64,000 nt of DNA from Quadrisphaera setariae (GTDB lineage: Bacteria; Actinomycetota; Actinomycetes; Actinomycetales; Quadrisphaeraceae). A model generated the notes under the pieces. It was not told the DNA's origin, did no database searches, and saw nothing but the letters and a program-made list of their open reading frames with translations. Shown piece after piece: positions 35,722 to 42,252 of the stretch (its first letter is position 1; each line of letters opens with the position of its first letter). Where the stretch lies: the NCBI RefSeq assembly GCF_008041935.1, contig NZ_VKAC01000003.1:186001-250000 (forward strand), read 5' to 3'. A program made the translations under genes and the position numbers.

Positions 35722-36612
35722 TCACGCCCACCGCCGCAGCGCCCAGCGCTCGAACAGCCCGACGACCGCGTCGCTGAGCTTGCCCAGCACCGCCAGCGTG
35801 ATGATCGCCAGGAAGATCCGGTCGGTGCGGCCGTTGTTGACGCTCTCGGTGAGCAGGTAGCCCAGGCCGATCGAGGAGGCCAGCAGCTCCGCCGCCACGA
35901 GGAACAGCCACGACTGCGCCAGCGCGAGCCGCAGGCCGGCGATGACCGCGGGCACGGCGGCGGGGAGCTGCACCTGGGTGAGCAGCGAGATCCCGCGCAG
36001 GCCGTAGGCGCGGCCGGCCTCCACGAGCCCGGCGTCGACGTGGCGCAGCGCCGAGGCGGTGGTGGTGAACACCGGGAAGAAGGCGCCGATGGCCACGAGC
36101 GTCAGCTTGGGCGGCTCGCCCAGGCCGATCCACAGCAGCAGCAGCGGCACCCACGCCAGCGACGGGACGGCGCGCAGGGCGCCGATCGTCGAGCCGAGCA
36201 GGGCGTCGGCCCAGCGCGACAGGCCGACCAGCGAGCCGACCACGAGCCCGGTGGCGGCCCCGAGGGCGAAGCCCACGAAGACGCGCTGGGCGGAGATGGC
36301 GATGTGCTGCTGCAGGAGCCCGCGCTCCCAGAGGTCGCCCGCCGCGCGCACCACGGCGGCGGGGGAGGGCAGCTGCGAGGCCGGGTAGTTCCCCGTGCTC
36401 GTGGCCAGCTGCCACGCGCCGAGGAGCACCAGCGGCAGCAGCGCTCCCCACCACGGCGAGAGCCGCTTGCGGGCCCCGGCGGCCCCGGCCGCGGGGGGCC
36501 TGCGCGGACCCCGGCCGGCGCGGCTGCCGCGCGGCGACGACGGGTCGTGCACGCCGCCGAGGCCCTGCGCCTCAGCGCTGCGACCGCTCAGCGGCACTGC
36601 GTCCGTGCTCAC
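35722..36612 (-). CDS. ssuC: ABC transporter permease, SsuC/TauC family
   Basis: A permease of 296 residues. A proline/arginine-rich N-terminus is followed by six TM helices; the first is WGALLPLVLLGAWQLATSTG. SLAWVPLLLLWIGLGEPPKLTLVAIGAFFPVFTTT and EAGRAYGLRGISLLTQVQLPAAVPAVIAGLRLAL (the EAA loop) are hallmarks of sulphonate/nitrate/taurine-type permeases. The GTG start overlaps the binding-protein stop (GTGA). It ends the operon whose first gene carries the SAM riboswitch. The substrate within the sulphonate/nitrate class is not certain. Confidence 0.92.
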   Translation of the reverse strand: MSTDAVPLSGRSAEAQGLGGVHDPSSPRGSRAGRGPRRPPAAGAAGARKRLSPWWGALLPLVLLGAWQLATSTGNYPASQLPSPAAVVRAAGDLWERGLLQQHIAISAQRVFVGFALGAATGLVVGSLVGLSRWADALLGSTIGALRAVPSLAWVPLLLLWIGLGEPPKLTLVAIGAFFPVFTTTASALRHVDAGLVEAGRAYGLRGISLLTQVQLPAAVPAVIAGLRLALAQSWLFLVAAELLASSIGLGYLLTESVNNGRTDRIFLAIITLAVLGKLSDAVVGLFERWALRRWA

Positions 36613-37673
36613 GAGGGGTCGGCCTTCTGCGCGTAGGCGGGCTCGAAGAGGGTCGAGAGCGCCTCGTCGACGGTGCCCTGGTCGGCGACGTCGCCGTTGG
36701 CCACGAACAGCGGGCCGATCTCCTCCAGCACCGCGGCCTGGGTGGCGCCCGGAACGGGGGAGATGTCGAGCTTGGTGCGACCGAGCGTGGTGGCGGCCAC
36801 CTGGGGGTCGATGCCGGCGACCTGCGCCAGCAGCGCGGTGGCCGCCTCGAGGTTGGCGGGAACCCACGCGCGGGCCTTCTCGTAGGCGTTGACCACGGCC
36901 TGCGCGAGGTCGGGGTGCTCGGCCAGGAAGTCCTCGCGGGCGTTGAGCACGCCGTAGGAGTTGAAGGCGATGTTGTCGTAGACGATCTTCGCGCCCCCCT
37001 CGGCCTGGGCGGCCGCCATGATCGGGTCGAGCCCGGCCCAGGCGTCGACGTTGCCGGCGTCCAGCGCGGCGCGGCCGTCGGCGTGCTGGAGGTTCTCCAG
37101 GGTGATGTCCGCCGTGGTCAGCCCCGCGGTGCCGAGGGCCTGGACCAGGAAGAAGTACGGGTCGGTGCCGGTGGTGGCGGCCACGCGCCTGCCGCGCAGG
37201 TCGGCGACGCCGGTGATGGGGGAGTCCTTCCCGACCACCACGCCCGACCAGTTCGGCTGGCTGAACACGTCGACCACCTTGATGGGCGAGCCGTTGGAGC
37301 GGGCCAGCAGCGCGGCGGCGCCTGCGGTGGAGCCGATCTGGATGTTGCCGTTGCGGAGGAACTCGTTCGCCTTGTTGGACCCCGCGGACTGCACCCACTC
37401 CACCGTGACGCCCTGGCCTCCGAGGTCGGTCTCGAGCCACTCCTGGTCCTTGATGACCAGGCTGAGGGGGTTGTAGGTGGCGAAGTCGAGGGTGAGCTTC
37501 CGCGCCTGCTGCCCGGCGGAGCTGGAACCGCTGCCGGCGGCCGCCGGGGCGGCGCCGGAGGCGTCCTCGCCCTGCGCGCACGCGGACAGCCCGGCAGCGC
37601 CGAGCGGTCCGAGGGCGAGCAGGCCGAGCAGCGAGCGGCGGGAGGGGTGGCTGGGCAGGCGGGCGCTGGTCAC
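36609..37673 (-). CDS. ssuA: ABC transporter substrate-binding lipoprotein, SsuA-like
   Basis: This is 354 residues from GTG 37673, chosen for GGAGG 6 nt upstream. The twin-arginine-like signal RRSLLGLLALGPLGAAGLSAC ends in a lipobox. The mature domain is the NMT1/SsuA type: LTLDFATYNPLSLVIKDQEWLE, VTVEWVQSAGSNKANEFL, LRGRRVAATTGTDPYFFLVQAL and DAWAGLDPIMAAAQ. This class binds sulphonates, taurine, nitrate or thiamine precursors. Here SAM-riboswitch control favours an organic sulphur compound. The ATPase gene ends 105 bp upstream. Confidence 0.9.
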   Translation of the reverse strand: MTSARLPSHPSRRSLLGLLALGPLGAAGLSACAQGEDASGAAPAAAGSGSSSAGQQARKLTLDFATYNPLSLVIKDQEWLETDLGGQGVTVEWVQSAGSNKANEFLRNGNIQIGSTAGAAALLARSNGSPIKVVDVFSQPNWSGVVVGKDSPITGVADLRGRRVAATTGTDPYFFLVQALGTAGLTTADITLENLQHADGRAALDAGNVDAWAGLDPIMAAAQAEGGAKIVYDNIAFNSYGVLNAREDFLAEHPDLAQAVVNAYEKARAWVPANLEAATALLAQVAGIDPQVAATTLGRTKLDISPVPGATQAAVLEEIGPLFVANGDVADQGTVDEALSTLFEPAYAQKADPS

Positions 37674-37778
37674 GGTGGGCCTCCGGAGGTCCGTCGAGGT
37701 GCGGGCGGGCACGGGGTCGGGCGGGTGGCGCGGGTCGCGCGGGGTGCGGCGGGGCCGCGGTGGGGTGGGGGCGCGCCG

Positions 37779-38615
37779 TCAGGCGCGCGGGACGCCGAGC
37801 AGCTCGAGCAGCTCGGCGCGCAGCGAGGCGAGGTGCGCGTCGCCGCGGTCGCGGGGGTGCGCGAGGTCGACGGTGGTGGTGCGCAGCACGCCGGCTCCGA
37901 CGTCGGTCGCCGCTCGCGCGGGGCGTCCGAGGACGACGACGCGGTCGGCCAGGTGGAGCGCCTCGTCGACGTCGTGGGTGACCAGCAGCACGGTGGTGGG
38001 CGTGGCGGCGAGCACGTCGAGCAGGAGGTCCTGCATGGACAGCCGCGTCAGCGCGTCCAGCGCCGCGAACGGCTCGTCCAGCACGAGGACCCCGGGGCGG
38101 CGGGCCAGCGCCCGGGCCAGGGCGGCCCGCTGGGCCATGCCCCCCGAGACGCTGCGCGGGCGGTGGTCGGCGAAGCGCGCCAGCCCGACGAGGTCGAGGA
38201 GGTCGGCCACGCGCTCGCGGCCCCGGGCCCGCGGGGTGCCGCGCGGCAGGCCGAGGGCGGTGTTCCCGGCCAGCGTGCGCCAGGGCAGCAGGCGCGGCTC
38301 CTGGAAGGCGACGGCGCAGCGGGGGTCGTGGTCGCGGACGGGCTGGCCGTCCAGCAGCACGCGGCCGGAGTCGGGGGAGTCGAGCCCGGCGACCGCCCTC
38401 AGCAGCGTCGACTTGCCGCAGCCGGAGGCGCCCAGCAGGGCGACCACCTCCCCGGGGGCGACGTCGAGGTCGACGCCGTCGAGGACGACGTGGTCGCCGA
38501 AGCGGCGGCCCACGCCCTCCAGCCGCACCGGGACCGGGGCGGCGTCGCCGTGGGACGCCCCGGTGGGGACCGAGCTGGTGGGGGTGTGCGCGGGTGCGCT
38601 GACGACGCTGGACAC
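37779..38615 (-). CDS. ssuB: ABC transporter ATP-binding protein, SsuB/TauB family
   Basis: The first gene of the importer operon. GTG 38615 is chosen because GGAGG lies five bases before it; ATG 38627 is the alternative. It is 278 residues with Walker A LLGASGCGKSTLLRAVAG, Q-loop VAFQEPRLLPWRTLAGN, signature VSGGMAQRAALARALARRPG, Walker B VLVLDEPFAALD and LVTHDVDEAL. The Q-loop sequence EPRLLPW is diagnostic for sulphonate/nitrate/taurine ATPases. Its Shine-Dalgarno is adjacent to the closing stem of the SAM riboswitch, so translation should stop when SAM is abundant. Confidence 0.92.
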   Translation of the reverse strand: MSSVVSAPAHTPTSSVPTGASHGDAAPVPVRLEGVGRRFGDHVVLDGVDLDVAPGEVVALLGASGCGKSTLLRAVAGLDSPDSGRVLLDGQPVRDHDPRCAVAFQEPRLLPWRTLAGNTALGLPRGTPRARGRERVADLLDLVGLARFADHRPRSVSGGMAQRAALARALARRPGVLVLDEPFAALDALTRLSMQDLLLDVLAATPTTVLLVTHDVDEALHLADRVVVLGRPARAATDVGAGVLRTTTVDLAHPRDRGDAHLASLRAELLELLGVPRA

Positions 38616-38623
38616 GACGGCCT

Positions 38624-38714
38624 CCATCGGTCCTGGCGGTAGCACCGGTCCGCGGGGGCGCGCGGGTGGTTGCTGCGGCGTCGCTGAGCCAGGTCTCTCG
38701 GCCGCTCGGGATGG
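38624..38714 (-). ncRNA. SAM riboswitch (SAM-I/SAM-IV superfamily) upstream of the SsuB-like gene
   Basis: Reading the minus strand from 38714: CCATC (P1 5'), then GAGCGGCCGAGAGACCTGGC, then GCCGCAGCAACC, a P3 stem CCGCG/CGCGG, GGTGCTA (38646-38640), a short CCAGG segment and GATGG (P1 3', 38628-38624). This order of GAGxGGC.GAG, GCAACC and GGUGCUA is the S-box binding core. P4 is short, as in the actinobacterial SAM-I/IV variant. P1 3' abuts and partly covers the GGAGG used by GTG 38615, which indicates translational repression by SAM. Confidence 0.82.
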
Positions 38715-38723
38715 TCGAGCCCG

Positions 38724-38729
38724 ATCCTA
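38724..38729 (-). promoter_or_regulatory. -10 hexamer TAGGAT of the riboswitch transcript
   Basis: TAGGAT on the minus strand shares its TAG with the stop codon of the upstream MFS gene. Start of transcription about 7 nt later would fall just before the riboswitch P1 stem, so the leader begins with the aptamer. Confidence 0.6.
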
Positions 38730-40013
38730 CGGCGTCTGCGCCTGTGAGCAGGTCGGGGAGGTGCGCAGCGCTGGTCCTGCCGGCGCCGGGGCCCTGCCCG
38801 CCACCAGTGCCGCCGCGGCGGCGAGGACGACGACGGCGCCGGTGTAGACGGCCACCACGGGCAGCAGCCCCACCCTCCCCGACAGCTCGCCGGCGGCCAG
38901 CGCGGGCAGGCTGAAGGCGAGGTAGCTGACCACGTAGACGCTGGTCAGGAGGCTCCCCCTCCGGTCGGCCGCCGCTGTGGCCGCCACAGCGCGCAGAGCG
39001 CCGGCGAAGGCGGCCCCGAAGCCCGCTCCCGCGAGGACCGTCCCGGTGGCGTAGGCCGGCAGGGAGGCGGTGAGCAGGCCCGCCGTGCTGACCAGGCTGC
39101 CGCCGCCGAGGGCCAGGGCGCCCCTCAGCTCCAGCGCGCGGCTGCTGGCGCGGGCGCCGAGGAGGGCGGCGGTGCCGCCCGCCACGCTGAAGGACGCCAC
39201 CAGCGCGGCACCGGCGAGCGGGTGCTCGACGTGCAGCACCTCGCGGGCCACCGACGGCCCCAGCGAGAGCTGCAGGGCGCCCAGCGCCCAGGTGGCGACG
39301 AAGACGGGCACGGCCGCGGCGAAGCGCCGCCGGGACGCGGCCGGCACGGCGGCGCTGGGTCGCAGCGAGCGCAGGAGCGCGGCGCGGCGGTCTGGGCCGG
39401 GGCCCTCGCCGGCCGTCTCCGGCAGGGCGACCAGCGCCACGAGCACGACGGCCACCAGGGTCGCCAGGGCCCCGAAGACCAGGCCTGCCGGGCCGGCCGC
39501 GAGCTCCACGACCGCGCCCGACCCCAGCGCCCCCAGCCCCAGGCCGAACGTCGGTGCGGCGCTGTTCACCAAGGCGCCGAGCGCCGGACGCTGCGGTGGG
39601 GCGAGGTCGAGCAGCGCGGCGCCGGCGGTGCCGATGGCCAGGCCGGTGGCGACGCCCTGGACCGCGCGGGCCAGGAGCAGCAGCGCCACGTCCGAGGCGG
39701 TCAGGAAGACCAGCAGGCTGACGAGCTCCAGCGCGGTGGCGACCAGCAGCACCGGCCGGCGGCCCACCACGTCGGAGGCGCGCCCGAAGACCAGCAGCGC
39801 GGCGAGCAGGGTGAGGGCGTAGACCGCGAAGACGGCCGTGAGCGCCCCCGGGGTCGCCCCCCACTGCGCCGCCCAGACCGGGTAGAGCGGCGAGGGGGCC
39901 GCCGACGCTGCGAGGAACAGCAGGACCAGCACGCCGACGAGGGCGAAGGCGGGGCCCCGGCCCCACCGCGGTCCGCGTGACCGGGTCCGGCTCGGGTGCG
40001 GCTGGGTGTCCAC
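38727..40013 (-). CDS. MFS transporter controlled by adjacent ArsR-type regulator
   Basis: This is 428 residues from GTG 40013, with GGAGG 5 nt before it. Twelve TM helices are visible; the N-terminus GPAFALVGVLVLLFLAASAAPSPLYPVWAAQW and the loop VFGRASDVVGRRPVLLVATAL place it among actinobacterial drug-efflux-like MFS proteins. The substrate is unknown. The divergent ArsR-like gene starts 121 bp away, and a perfect dyad lies just downstream of this gene's likely -10, so repression is expected. Confidence 0.88.
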   Translation of the reverse strand: MDTQPHPSRTRSRGPRWGRGPAFALVGVLVLLFLAASAAPSPLYPVWAAQWGATPGALTAVFAVYALTLLAALLVFGRASDVVGRRPVLLVATALELVSLLVFLTASDVALLLLARAVQGVATGLAIGTAGAALLDLAPPQRPALGALVNSAAPTFGLGLGALGSGAVVELAAGPAGLVFGALATLVAVVLVALVALPETAGEGPGPDRRAALLRSLRPSAAVPAASRRRFAAAVPVFVATWALGALQLSLGPSVAREVLHVEHPLAGAALVASFSVAGGTAALLGARASSRALELRGALALGGGSLVSTAGLLTASLPAYATGTVLAGAGFGAAFAGALRAVAATAAADRRGSLLTSVYVVSYLAFSLPALAAGELSGRVGLLPVVAVYTGAVVVLAAAAALVAGRAPAPAGPALRTSPTCSQAQTP

Positions 40014-40037
40014 GCGGTCCTCCGGGGCGAGTCGTCG

Positions 40038-40055
40038 GTTCGACGTGCATCGAAC
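40038..40055. promoter_or_regulatory. Dyad operator GTTCGA-N6-TCGAAC
   Basis: A perfect six-base inverted repeat with a six-base spacer lies in the MFS/ArsR divergent spacer. On the minus strand TACGCT (40068-40063) would be the -10 of the MFS gene, so the dyad falls at about +1 to +18. It fits an ArsR-type repressor site. Confidence 0.65.
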
Positions 40056-40122
40056 AGAGGCGAGCGTAGACCGGAGCGGGTGACAGTTCCACAACCGTCG
40101 GACCGTCCCGCCGCCCGCCGCC

Positions 40123-40128
40123 TACCCT
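40123..40128 (+). promoter_or_regulatory. -10 hexamer TACCCT of the ArsR-like gene
   Basis: TACCCT lies 6 nt before GTG 40135, a leaderless arrangement. It is about 70 bp from the dyad at 40038-40055. Confidence 0.45.
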
Positions 40129-40134
40129 GGGGAC

Positions 40135-40503
40135 GTGGACGACAGCCAGGGCGGGCGCTCCGCAAGGCGCGACCTGCCCCACCCCGACGTGGAGGAGATC
40201 GACCTGACGGGGGTCCTGGCAGCCCTGGCCGACCCGGCGCGGCTGGCCATCGTGCGCGCCGTGGCGCAGGCCCCGCCCCACGGGCTCGCCTGCGAGGCGG
40301 TGGGCGGCGCCGCGGCCAAGTCCACCCGGTCCCACCAGCTGAAGGTCCTCCGGGAGGCCGGCGTGGTGCGCACCACCCCCACCGGGAGGCACCGCATGGT
40401 CACGCTGCGCAGTGGCGACCTCGAGCAGCGCTTCCCCGGCCTCCTCCGCGCCGTGCTGGCGGCGGACCCTCCGCGCGCCGTCGACGACGCCTCGCACGGG
40501 TGA
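40135..40503 (+). CDS. ArsR-family helix-turn-helix repressor
   Basis: A winged-helix regulator of 122 residues. DLTGVLAALADPARLAIVRAVAQ is the ArsR start, KSTRSHQLKVLREAGVVRTTPTGRHRMVTLR holds the recognition helix and wing. There are no cysteine or histidine metal sites (the CxC of ArsR/SmtB is missing), so it probably senses an organic ligand or something else. It is divergent from an MFS pump and likely represses it. GTG 40135 has no Shine-Dalgarno, in keeping with a leaderless transcript. Confidence 0.85.
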   Translation: MDDSQGGRSARRDLPHPDVEEIDLTGVLAALADPARLAIVRAVAQAPPHGLACEAVGGAAAKSTRSHQLKVLREAGVVRTTPTGRHRMVTLRSGDLEQRFPGLLRAVLAADPPRAVDDASHG

Positions 40504-40611
40504 GGGTCCGGTCGCCGGGGGCGTCCGCTCGGGGGAGTGCGGCGCCCGGGCCGGTGACCGCATCGCCCGGTCGGAGTGCTGCTCGGTGGACAGCCCTCGG
40601 GCGGCCCGTCG

Positions 40612-40743
40612 ATGCTCGCCGACGTGGACACCGTGACGGAGCAGCTGATCGCCTCGCTCGAGGCGCTGCTCGAGGCCGCCAGCCTGGACGGGCCGACCGC
40701 CCAGGTCGTCCCCCTGGAGGACTGGGCCGCTGAGCAGGCATGA
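40612..40743 (+). CDS. Small conserved-looking ORF upstream of blaI (43 aa)
   Basis: ATG 40612 opens 43 codons ending in TGA 40741-40743, seven bases before the BlaI start. Almost every codon ends in G or C (two exceptions, near the end), which matches the bias of real genes here. The peptide starts MLADVDTVTEQLIASLEALL and ends EDWAAEQA: acidic, probably one amphipathic helix, no TM. No family recognised. It may be coupled to blaI or be a leader peptide. No clear Shine-Dalgarno. Confidence 0.45.
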   Translation: MLADVDTVTEQLIASLEALLEAASLDGPTAQVVPLEDWAAEQA

Positions 40744-40750
40744 TGGGTCG

Positions 40751-41122
40751 GTGGCGACGGACGGAGCGCGGCGTGCGCGAGGCGACCTCGAGCGGGAGGT
40801 GCTCGCGGCGCTGACCGCCGCGGGCAGTCCCTGCACCCCGGCGCAGGTGCGGGAGCGGCTCGGTGCGGAGCTGGCCTACACCACCGTGATGACCACGCTG
40901 GTGCGCCTGCACGACAAGGGCCTCGTGGCGCGCGAGCGCGACGGGCGCGCCCACCGCTACTGGGTGGCGGACGCCGCTGACGTGGCGGCCGCGCGGATGC
41001 GGCAGGCGCTGGAGGCCAGCGACCGGCGGGACGCCGTGCTCGCCCGCTTCGTCGGTGACCTGTCACCCGACGACGTGCCGCTGCTCGAGCGGCTCCTGCG
41101 TGACGCCGAGCGTCGCGGCTGA
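40751..41122 (+). CDS. blaI: BlaI/MecI/CopY-family transcriptional repressor
   Basis: A winged-helix repressor of 123 residues. GDLEREVLAALTAAGSPCTPAQVRERLGAELAYTTVMTTLVRLHDKGLVARERDGRAHRYWVAD contains the family signature (YTTVMTTLxRL.DKGLV). The C-terminal helices ARMRQALEASDRRDAVLARFVGDL form the dimer domain. The M56 peptidase gene follows after 10 bp. In the BlaI/BlaR systems the peptidase cleaves the repressor upon a cell-wall signal. Target genes here are unproven; an acyltransferase with a CTACTAC/GTAGTAG dyad lies next. Confidence 0.93.
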   Translation: MATDGARRARGDLEREVLAALTAAGSPCTPAQVRERLGAELAYTTVMTTLVRLHDKGLVARERDGRAHRYWVADAADVAAARMRQALEASDRRDAVLARFVGDLSPDDVPLLERLLRDAERRG

Positions 41123-41132
41123 GGCGGCGGAC

Positions 41133-42134
41133 GTGCTCTACGCGCTGCAGGCGCCCCTGGTGGCCAGCGTCCTGCTCGCCCTCGGCGCCCCGCTGGTGGC
41201 GCGCCGGTGCCCTCCGCGGGCGGCGACCCTCGTGCTCGCGGCGTGCGCCGTCGTCAGCTCCGCGGTGACGGCGCTCGTGCTCGTGCTGCACCTGGTGGTG
41301 CTCCTGGCGCGGCTGCCCGTGGTCGCCGGCCTCGTGGGCTACGACGCCGAGCGGCTCGCCCACCACGTCCCCGTGCCCCCTGCGGCGTCGGCGCTGGCGG
41401 TGGCGCTCCTGGCCGCCGGGGTGGTGCGCGCGCTCGCGCTGAGCCGTCGCAGGCGGCAGGCGCTGCGCGCCGCCGACGACCTCTGCTCGCGCCTGGGCGG
41501 CCCTGCCGGCGGGGTGATCGTGGTGGACGACGGTGCGGAGGCGTTCGCACTGCCCAGTCGCGGCGGGCGTGTGGTGGTCTCCCGCGCGCTCATGGACGCC
41601 CTGCCCGGCCCCGAGCAGGCTGCGCTCCTGGCCCACGAGCGGGCCCACCTGCGCGACCACCACGACGTGCTGCGGGCCGCGACCGCCTGGTCGGCCGCGC
41701 TGGACCCGCTGCTCGTCGGTCTGCCGCGCTCGGTGCGCTACGCCAGCGAGCGCTGGGCGGACGAGTCCGCGGTCGCCGCTCTCGGCGGGGACCGTCCTCT
41801 GGTGGCCCGCGCCGTCGCGCGCGCGGGGCTGGTGCGCACCTCCCTGGCGGGCCGGACGGCCTGGCGCAGCGTGGCCCTGGCGGGCGGTGAGGGCGACGTC
41901 GTCCAGCGGGTCCGGGCCCTGCTCGCCCGGCGCCCCGGCAGCGGCCGGCCGCTCGTGGCCGCCGGAGCGCTGTGCCTCGCCGTGCTGCTCGCGGCGGGCG
42001 GGCACGCCGTGGAGGACACCGCGGAGGTGCTCCAGCACGTGCTCAGCGGTGGGAACGAGCCCGACAGCGGCCTCGCGACCGTGGACCTCGTCCACGAGGC
42101 GGGGCACCGCGCCCTGGAGGTGCTGGCCCGCTAG
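41133..42134 (+). CDS. M56-family membrane metallopeptidase (BlaR1-like, no sensor domain)
   Basis: This is 333 residues from GTG 41133. TM helices flank the peptidase: ALQAPLVASVLLALGAPLVA, AATLVLAACAVVSSAVTALVLVLHLVVLLA, AASALAVALLAAGVVRALAL and a late LVAAGALCLAVLLAAGGHAV. The zinc motif is LLAHERAHLRDHHD (HExxH), with YASERWADESAV providing a downstream ligand. There is no penicillin-binding sensor domain, which is the usual actinobacterial form. It is expected to cleave the adjacent BlaI repressor. Confidence 0.9.
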   Translation: MLYALQAPLVASVLLALGAPLVARRCPPRAATLVLAACAVVSSAVTALVLVLHLVVLLARLPVVAGLVGYDAERLAHHVPVPPAASALAVALLAAGVVRALALSRRRRQALRAADDLCSRLGGPAGGVIVVDDGAEAFALPSRGGRVVVSRALMDALPGPEQAALLAHERAHLRDHHDVLRAATAWSAALDPLLVGLPRSVRYASERWADESAVAALGGDRPLVARAVARAGLVRTSLAGRTAWRSVALAGGEGDVVQRVRALLARRPGSGRPLVAAGALCLAVLLAAGGHAVEDTAEVLQHVLSGGNEPDSGLATVDLVHEAGHRALEVLAR

Positions 42135-42212
42135 CAGTCCTGCCCGGGGACGGCTTCCCGTCACCCGTTCGGCCCAGCGACCCCGGGTCGCGCGTGAGGC
42201 GCACCCGCTCGT

Positions 42213-42233
42213 CTACTACTTTCTCGGTAGTAG
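42213..42233. promoter_or_regulatory. Dyad CTACTAC-N7-GTAGTAG upstream of the acyltransferase
   Basis: A perfect seven-base inverted repeat lies 20 bp before the acyltransferase start, in the only AT-richer patch of the spacer. TACTAC/GTAGTA half-sites resemble BlaI operators of other actinobacteria as I remember them. With blaI two genes upstream, it is a candidate BlaI site; a simple hairpin is the alternative. Confidence 0.45.
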
Positions 42234-42252
42234 TCGATCGGGGGGGAACGAC

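Noticed and set aside
35722-38615. Nitrate or taurine transporter as a firm name for the SsuABC-like system
   Set aside because: These families share all visible motifs; SAM control favours sulphur compounds but does not identify the substrate.
36613-40836. Frame of over 1,400 codons reading upstream of the SsuC-like permease
   Set aside because: It crosses the binding-protein, ATPase, MFS and ArsR genes in other frames; only the last 297 codons from GTG 36612 show permease features.
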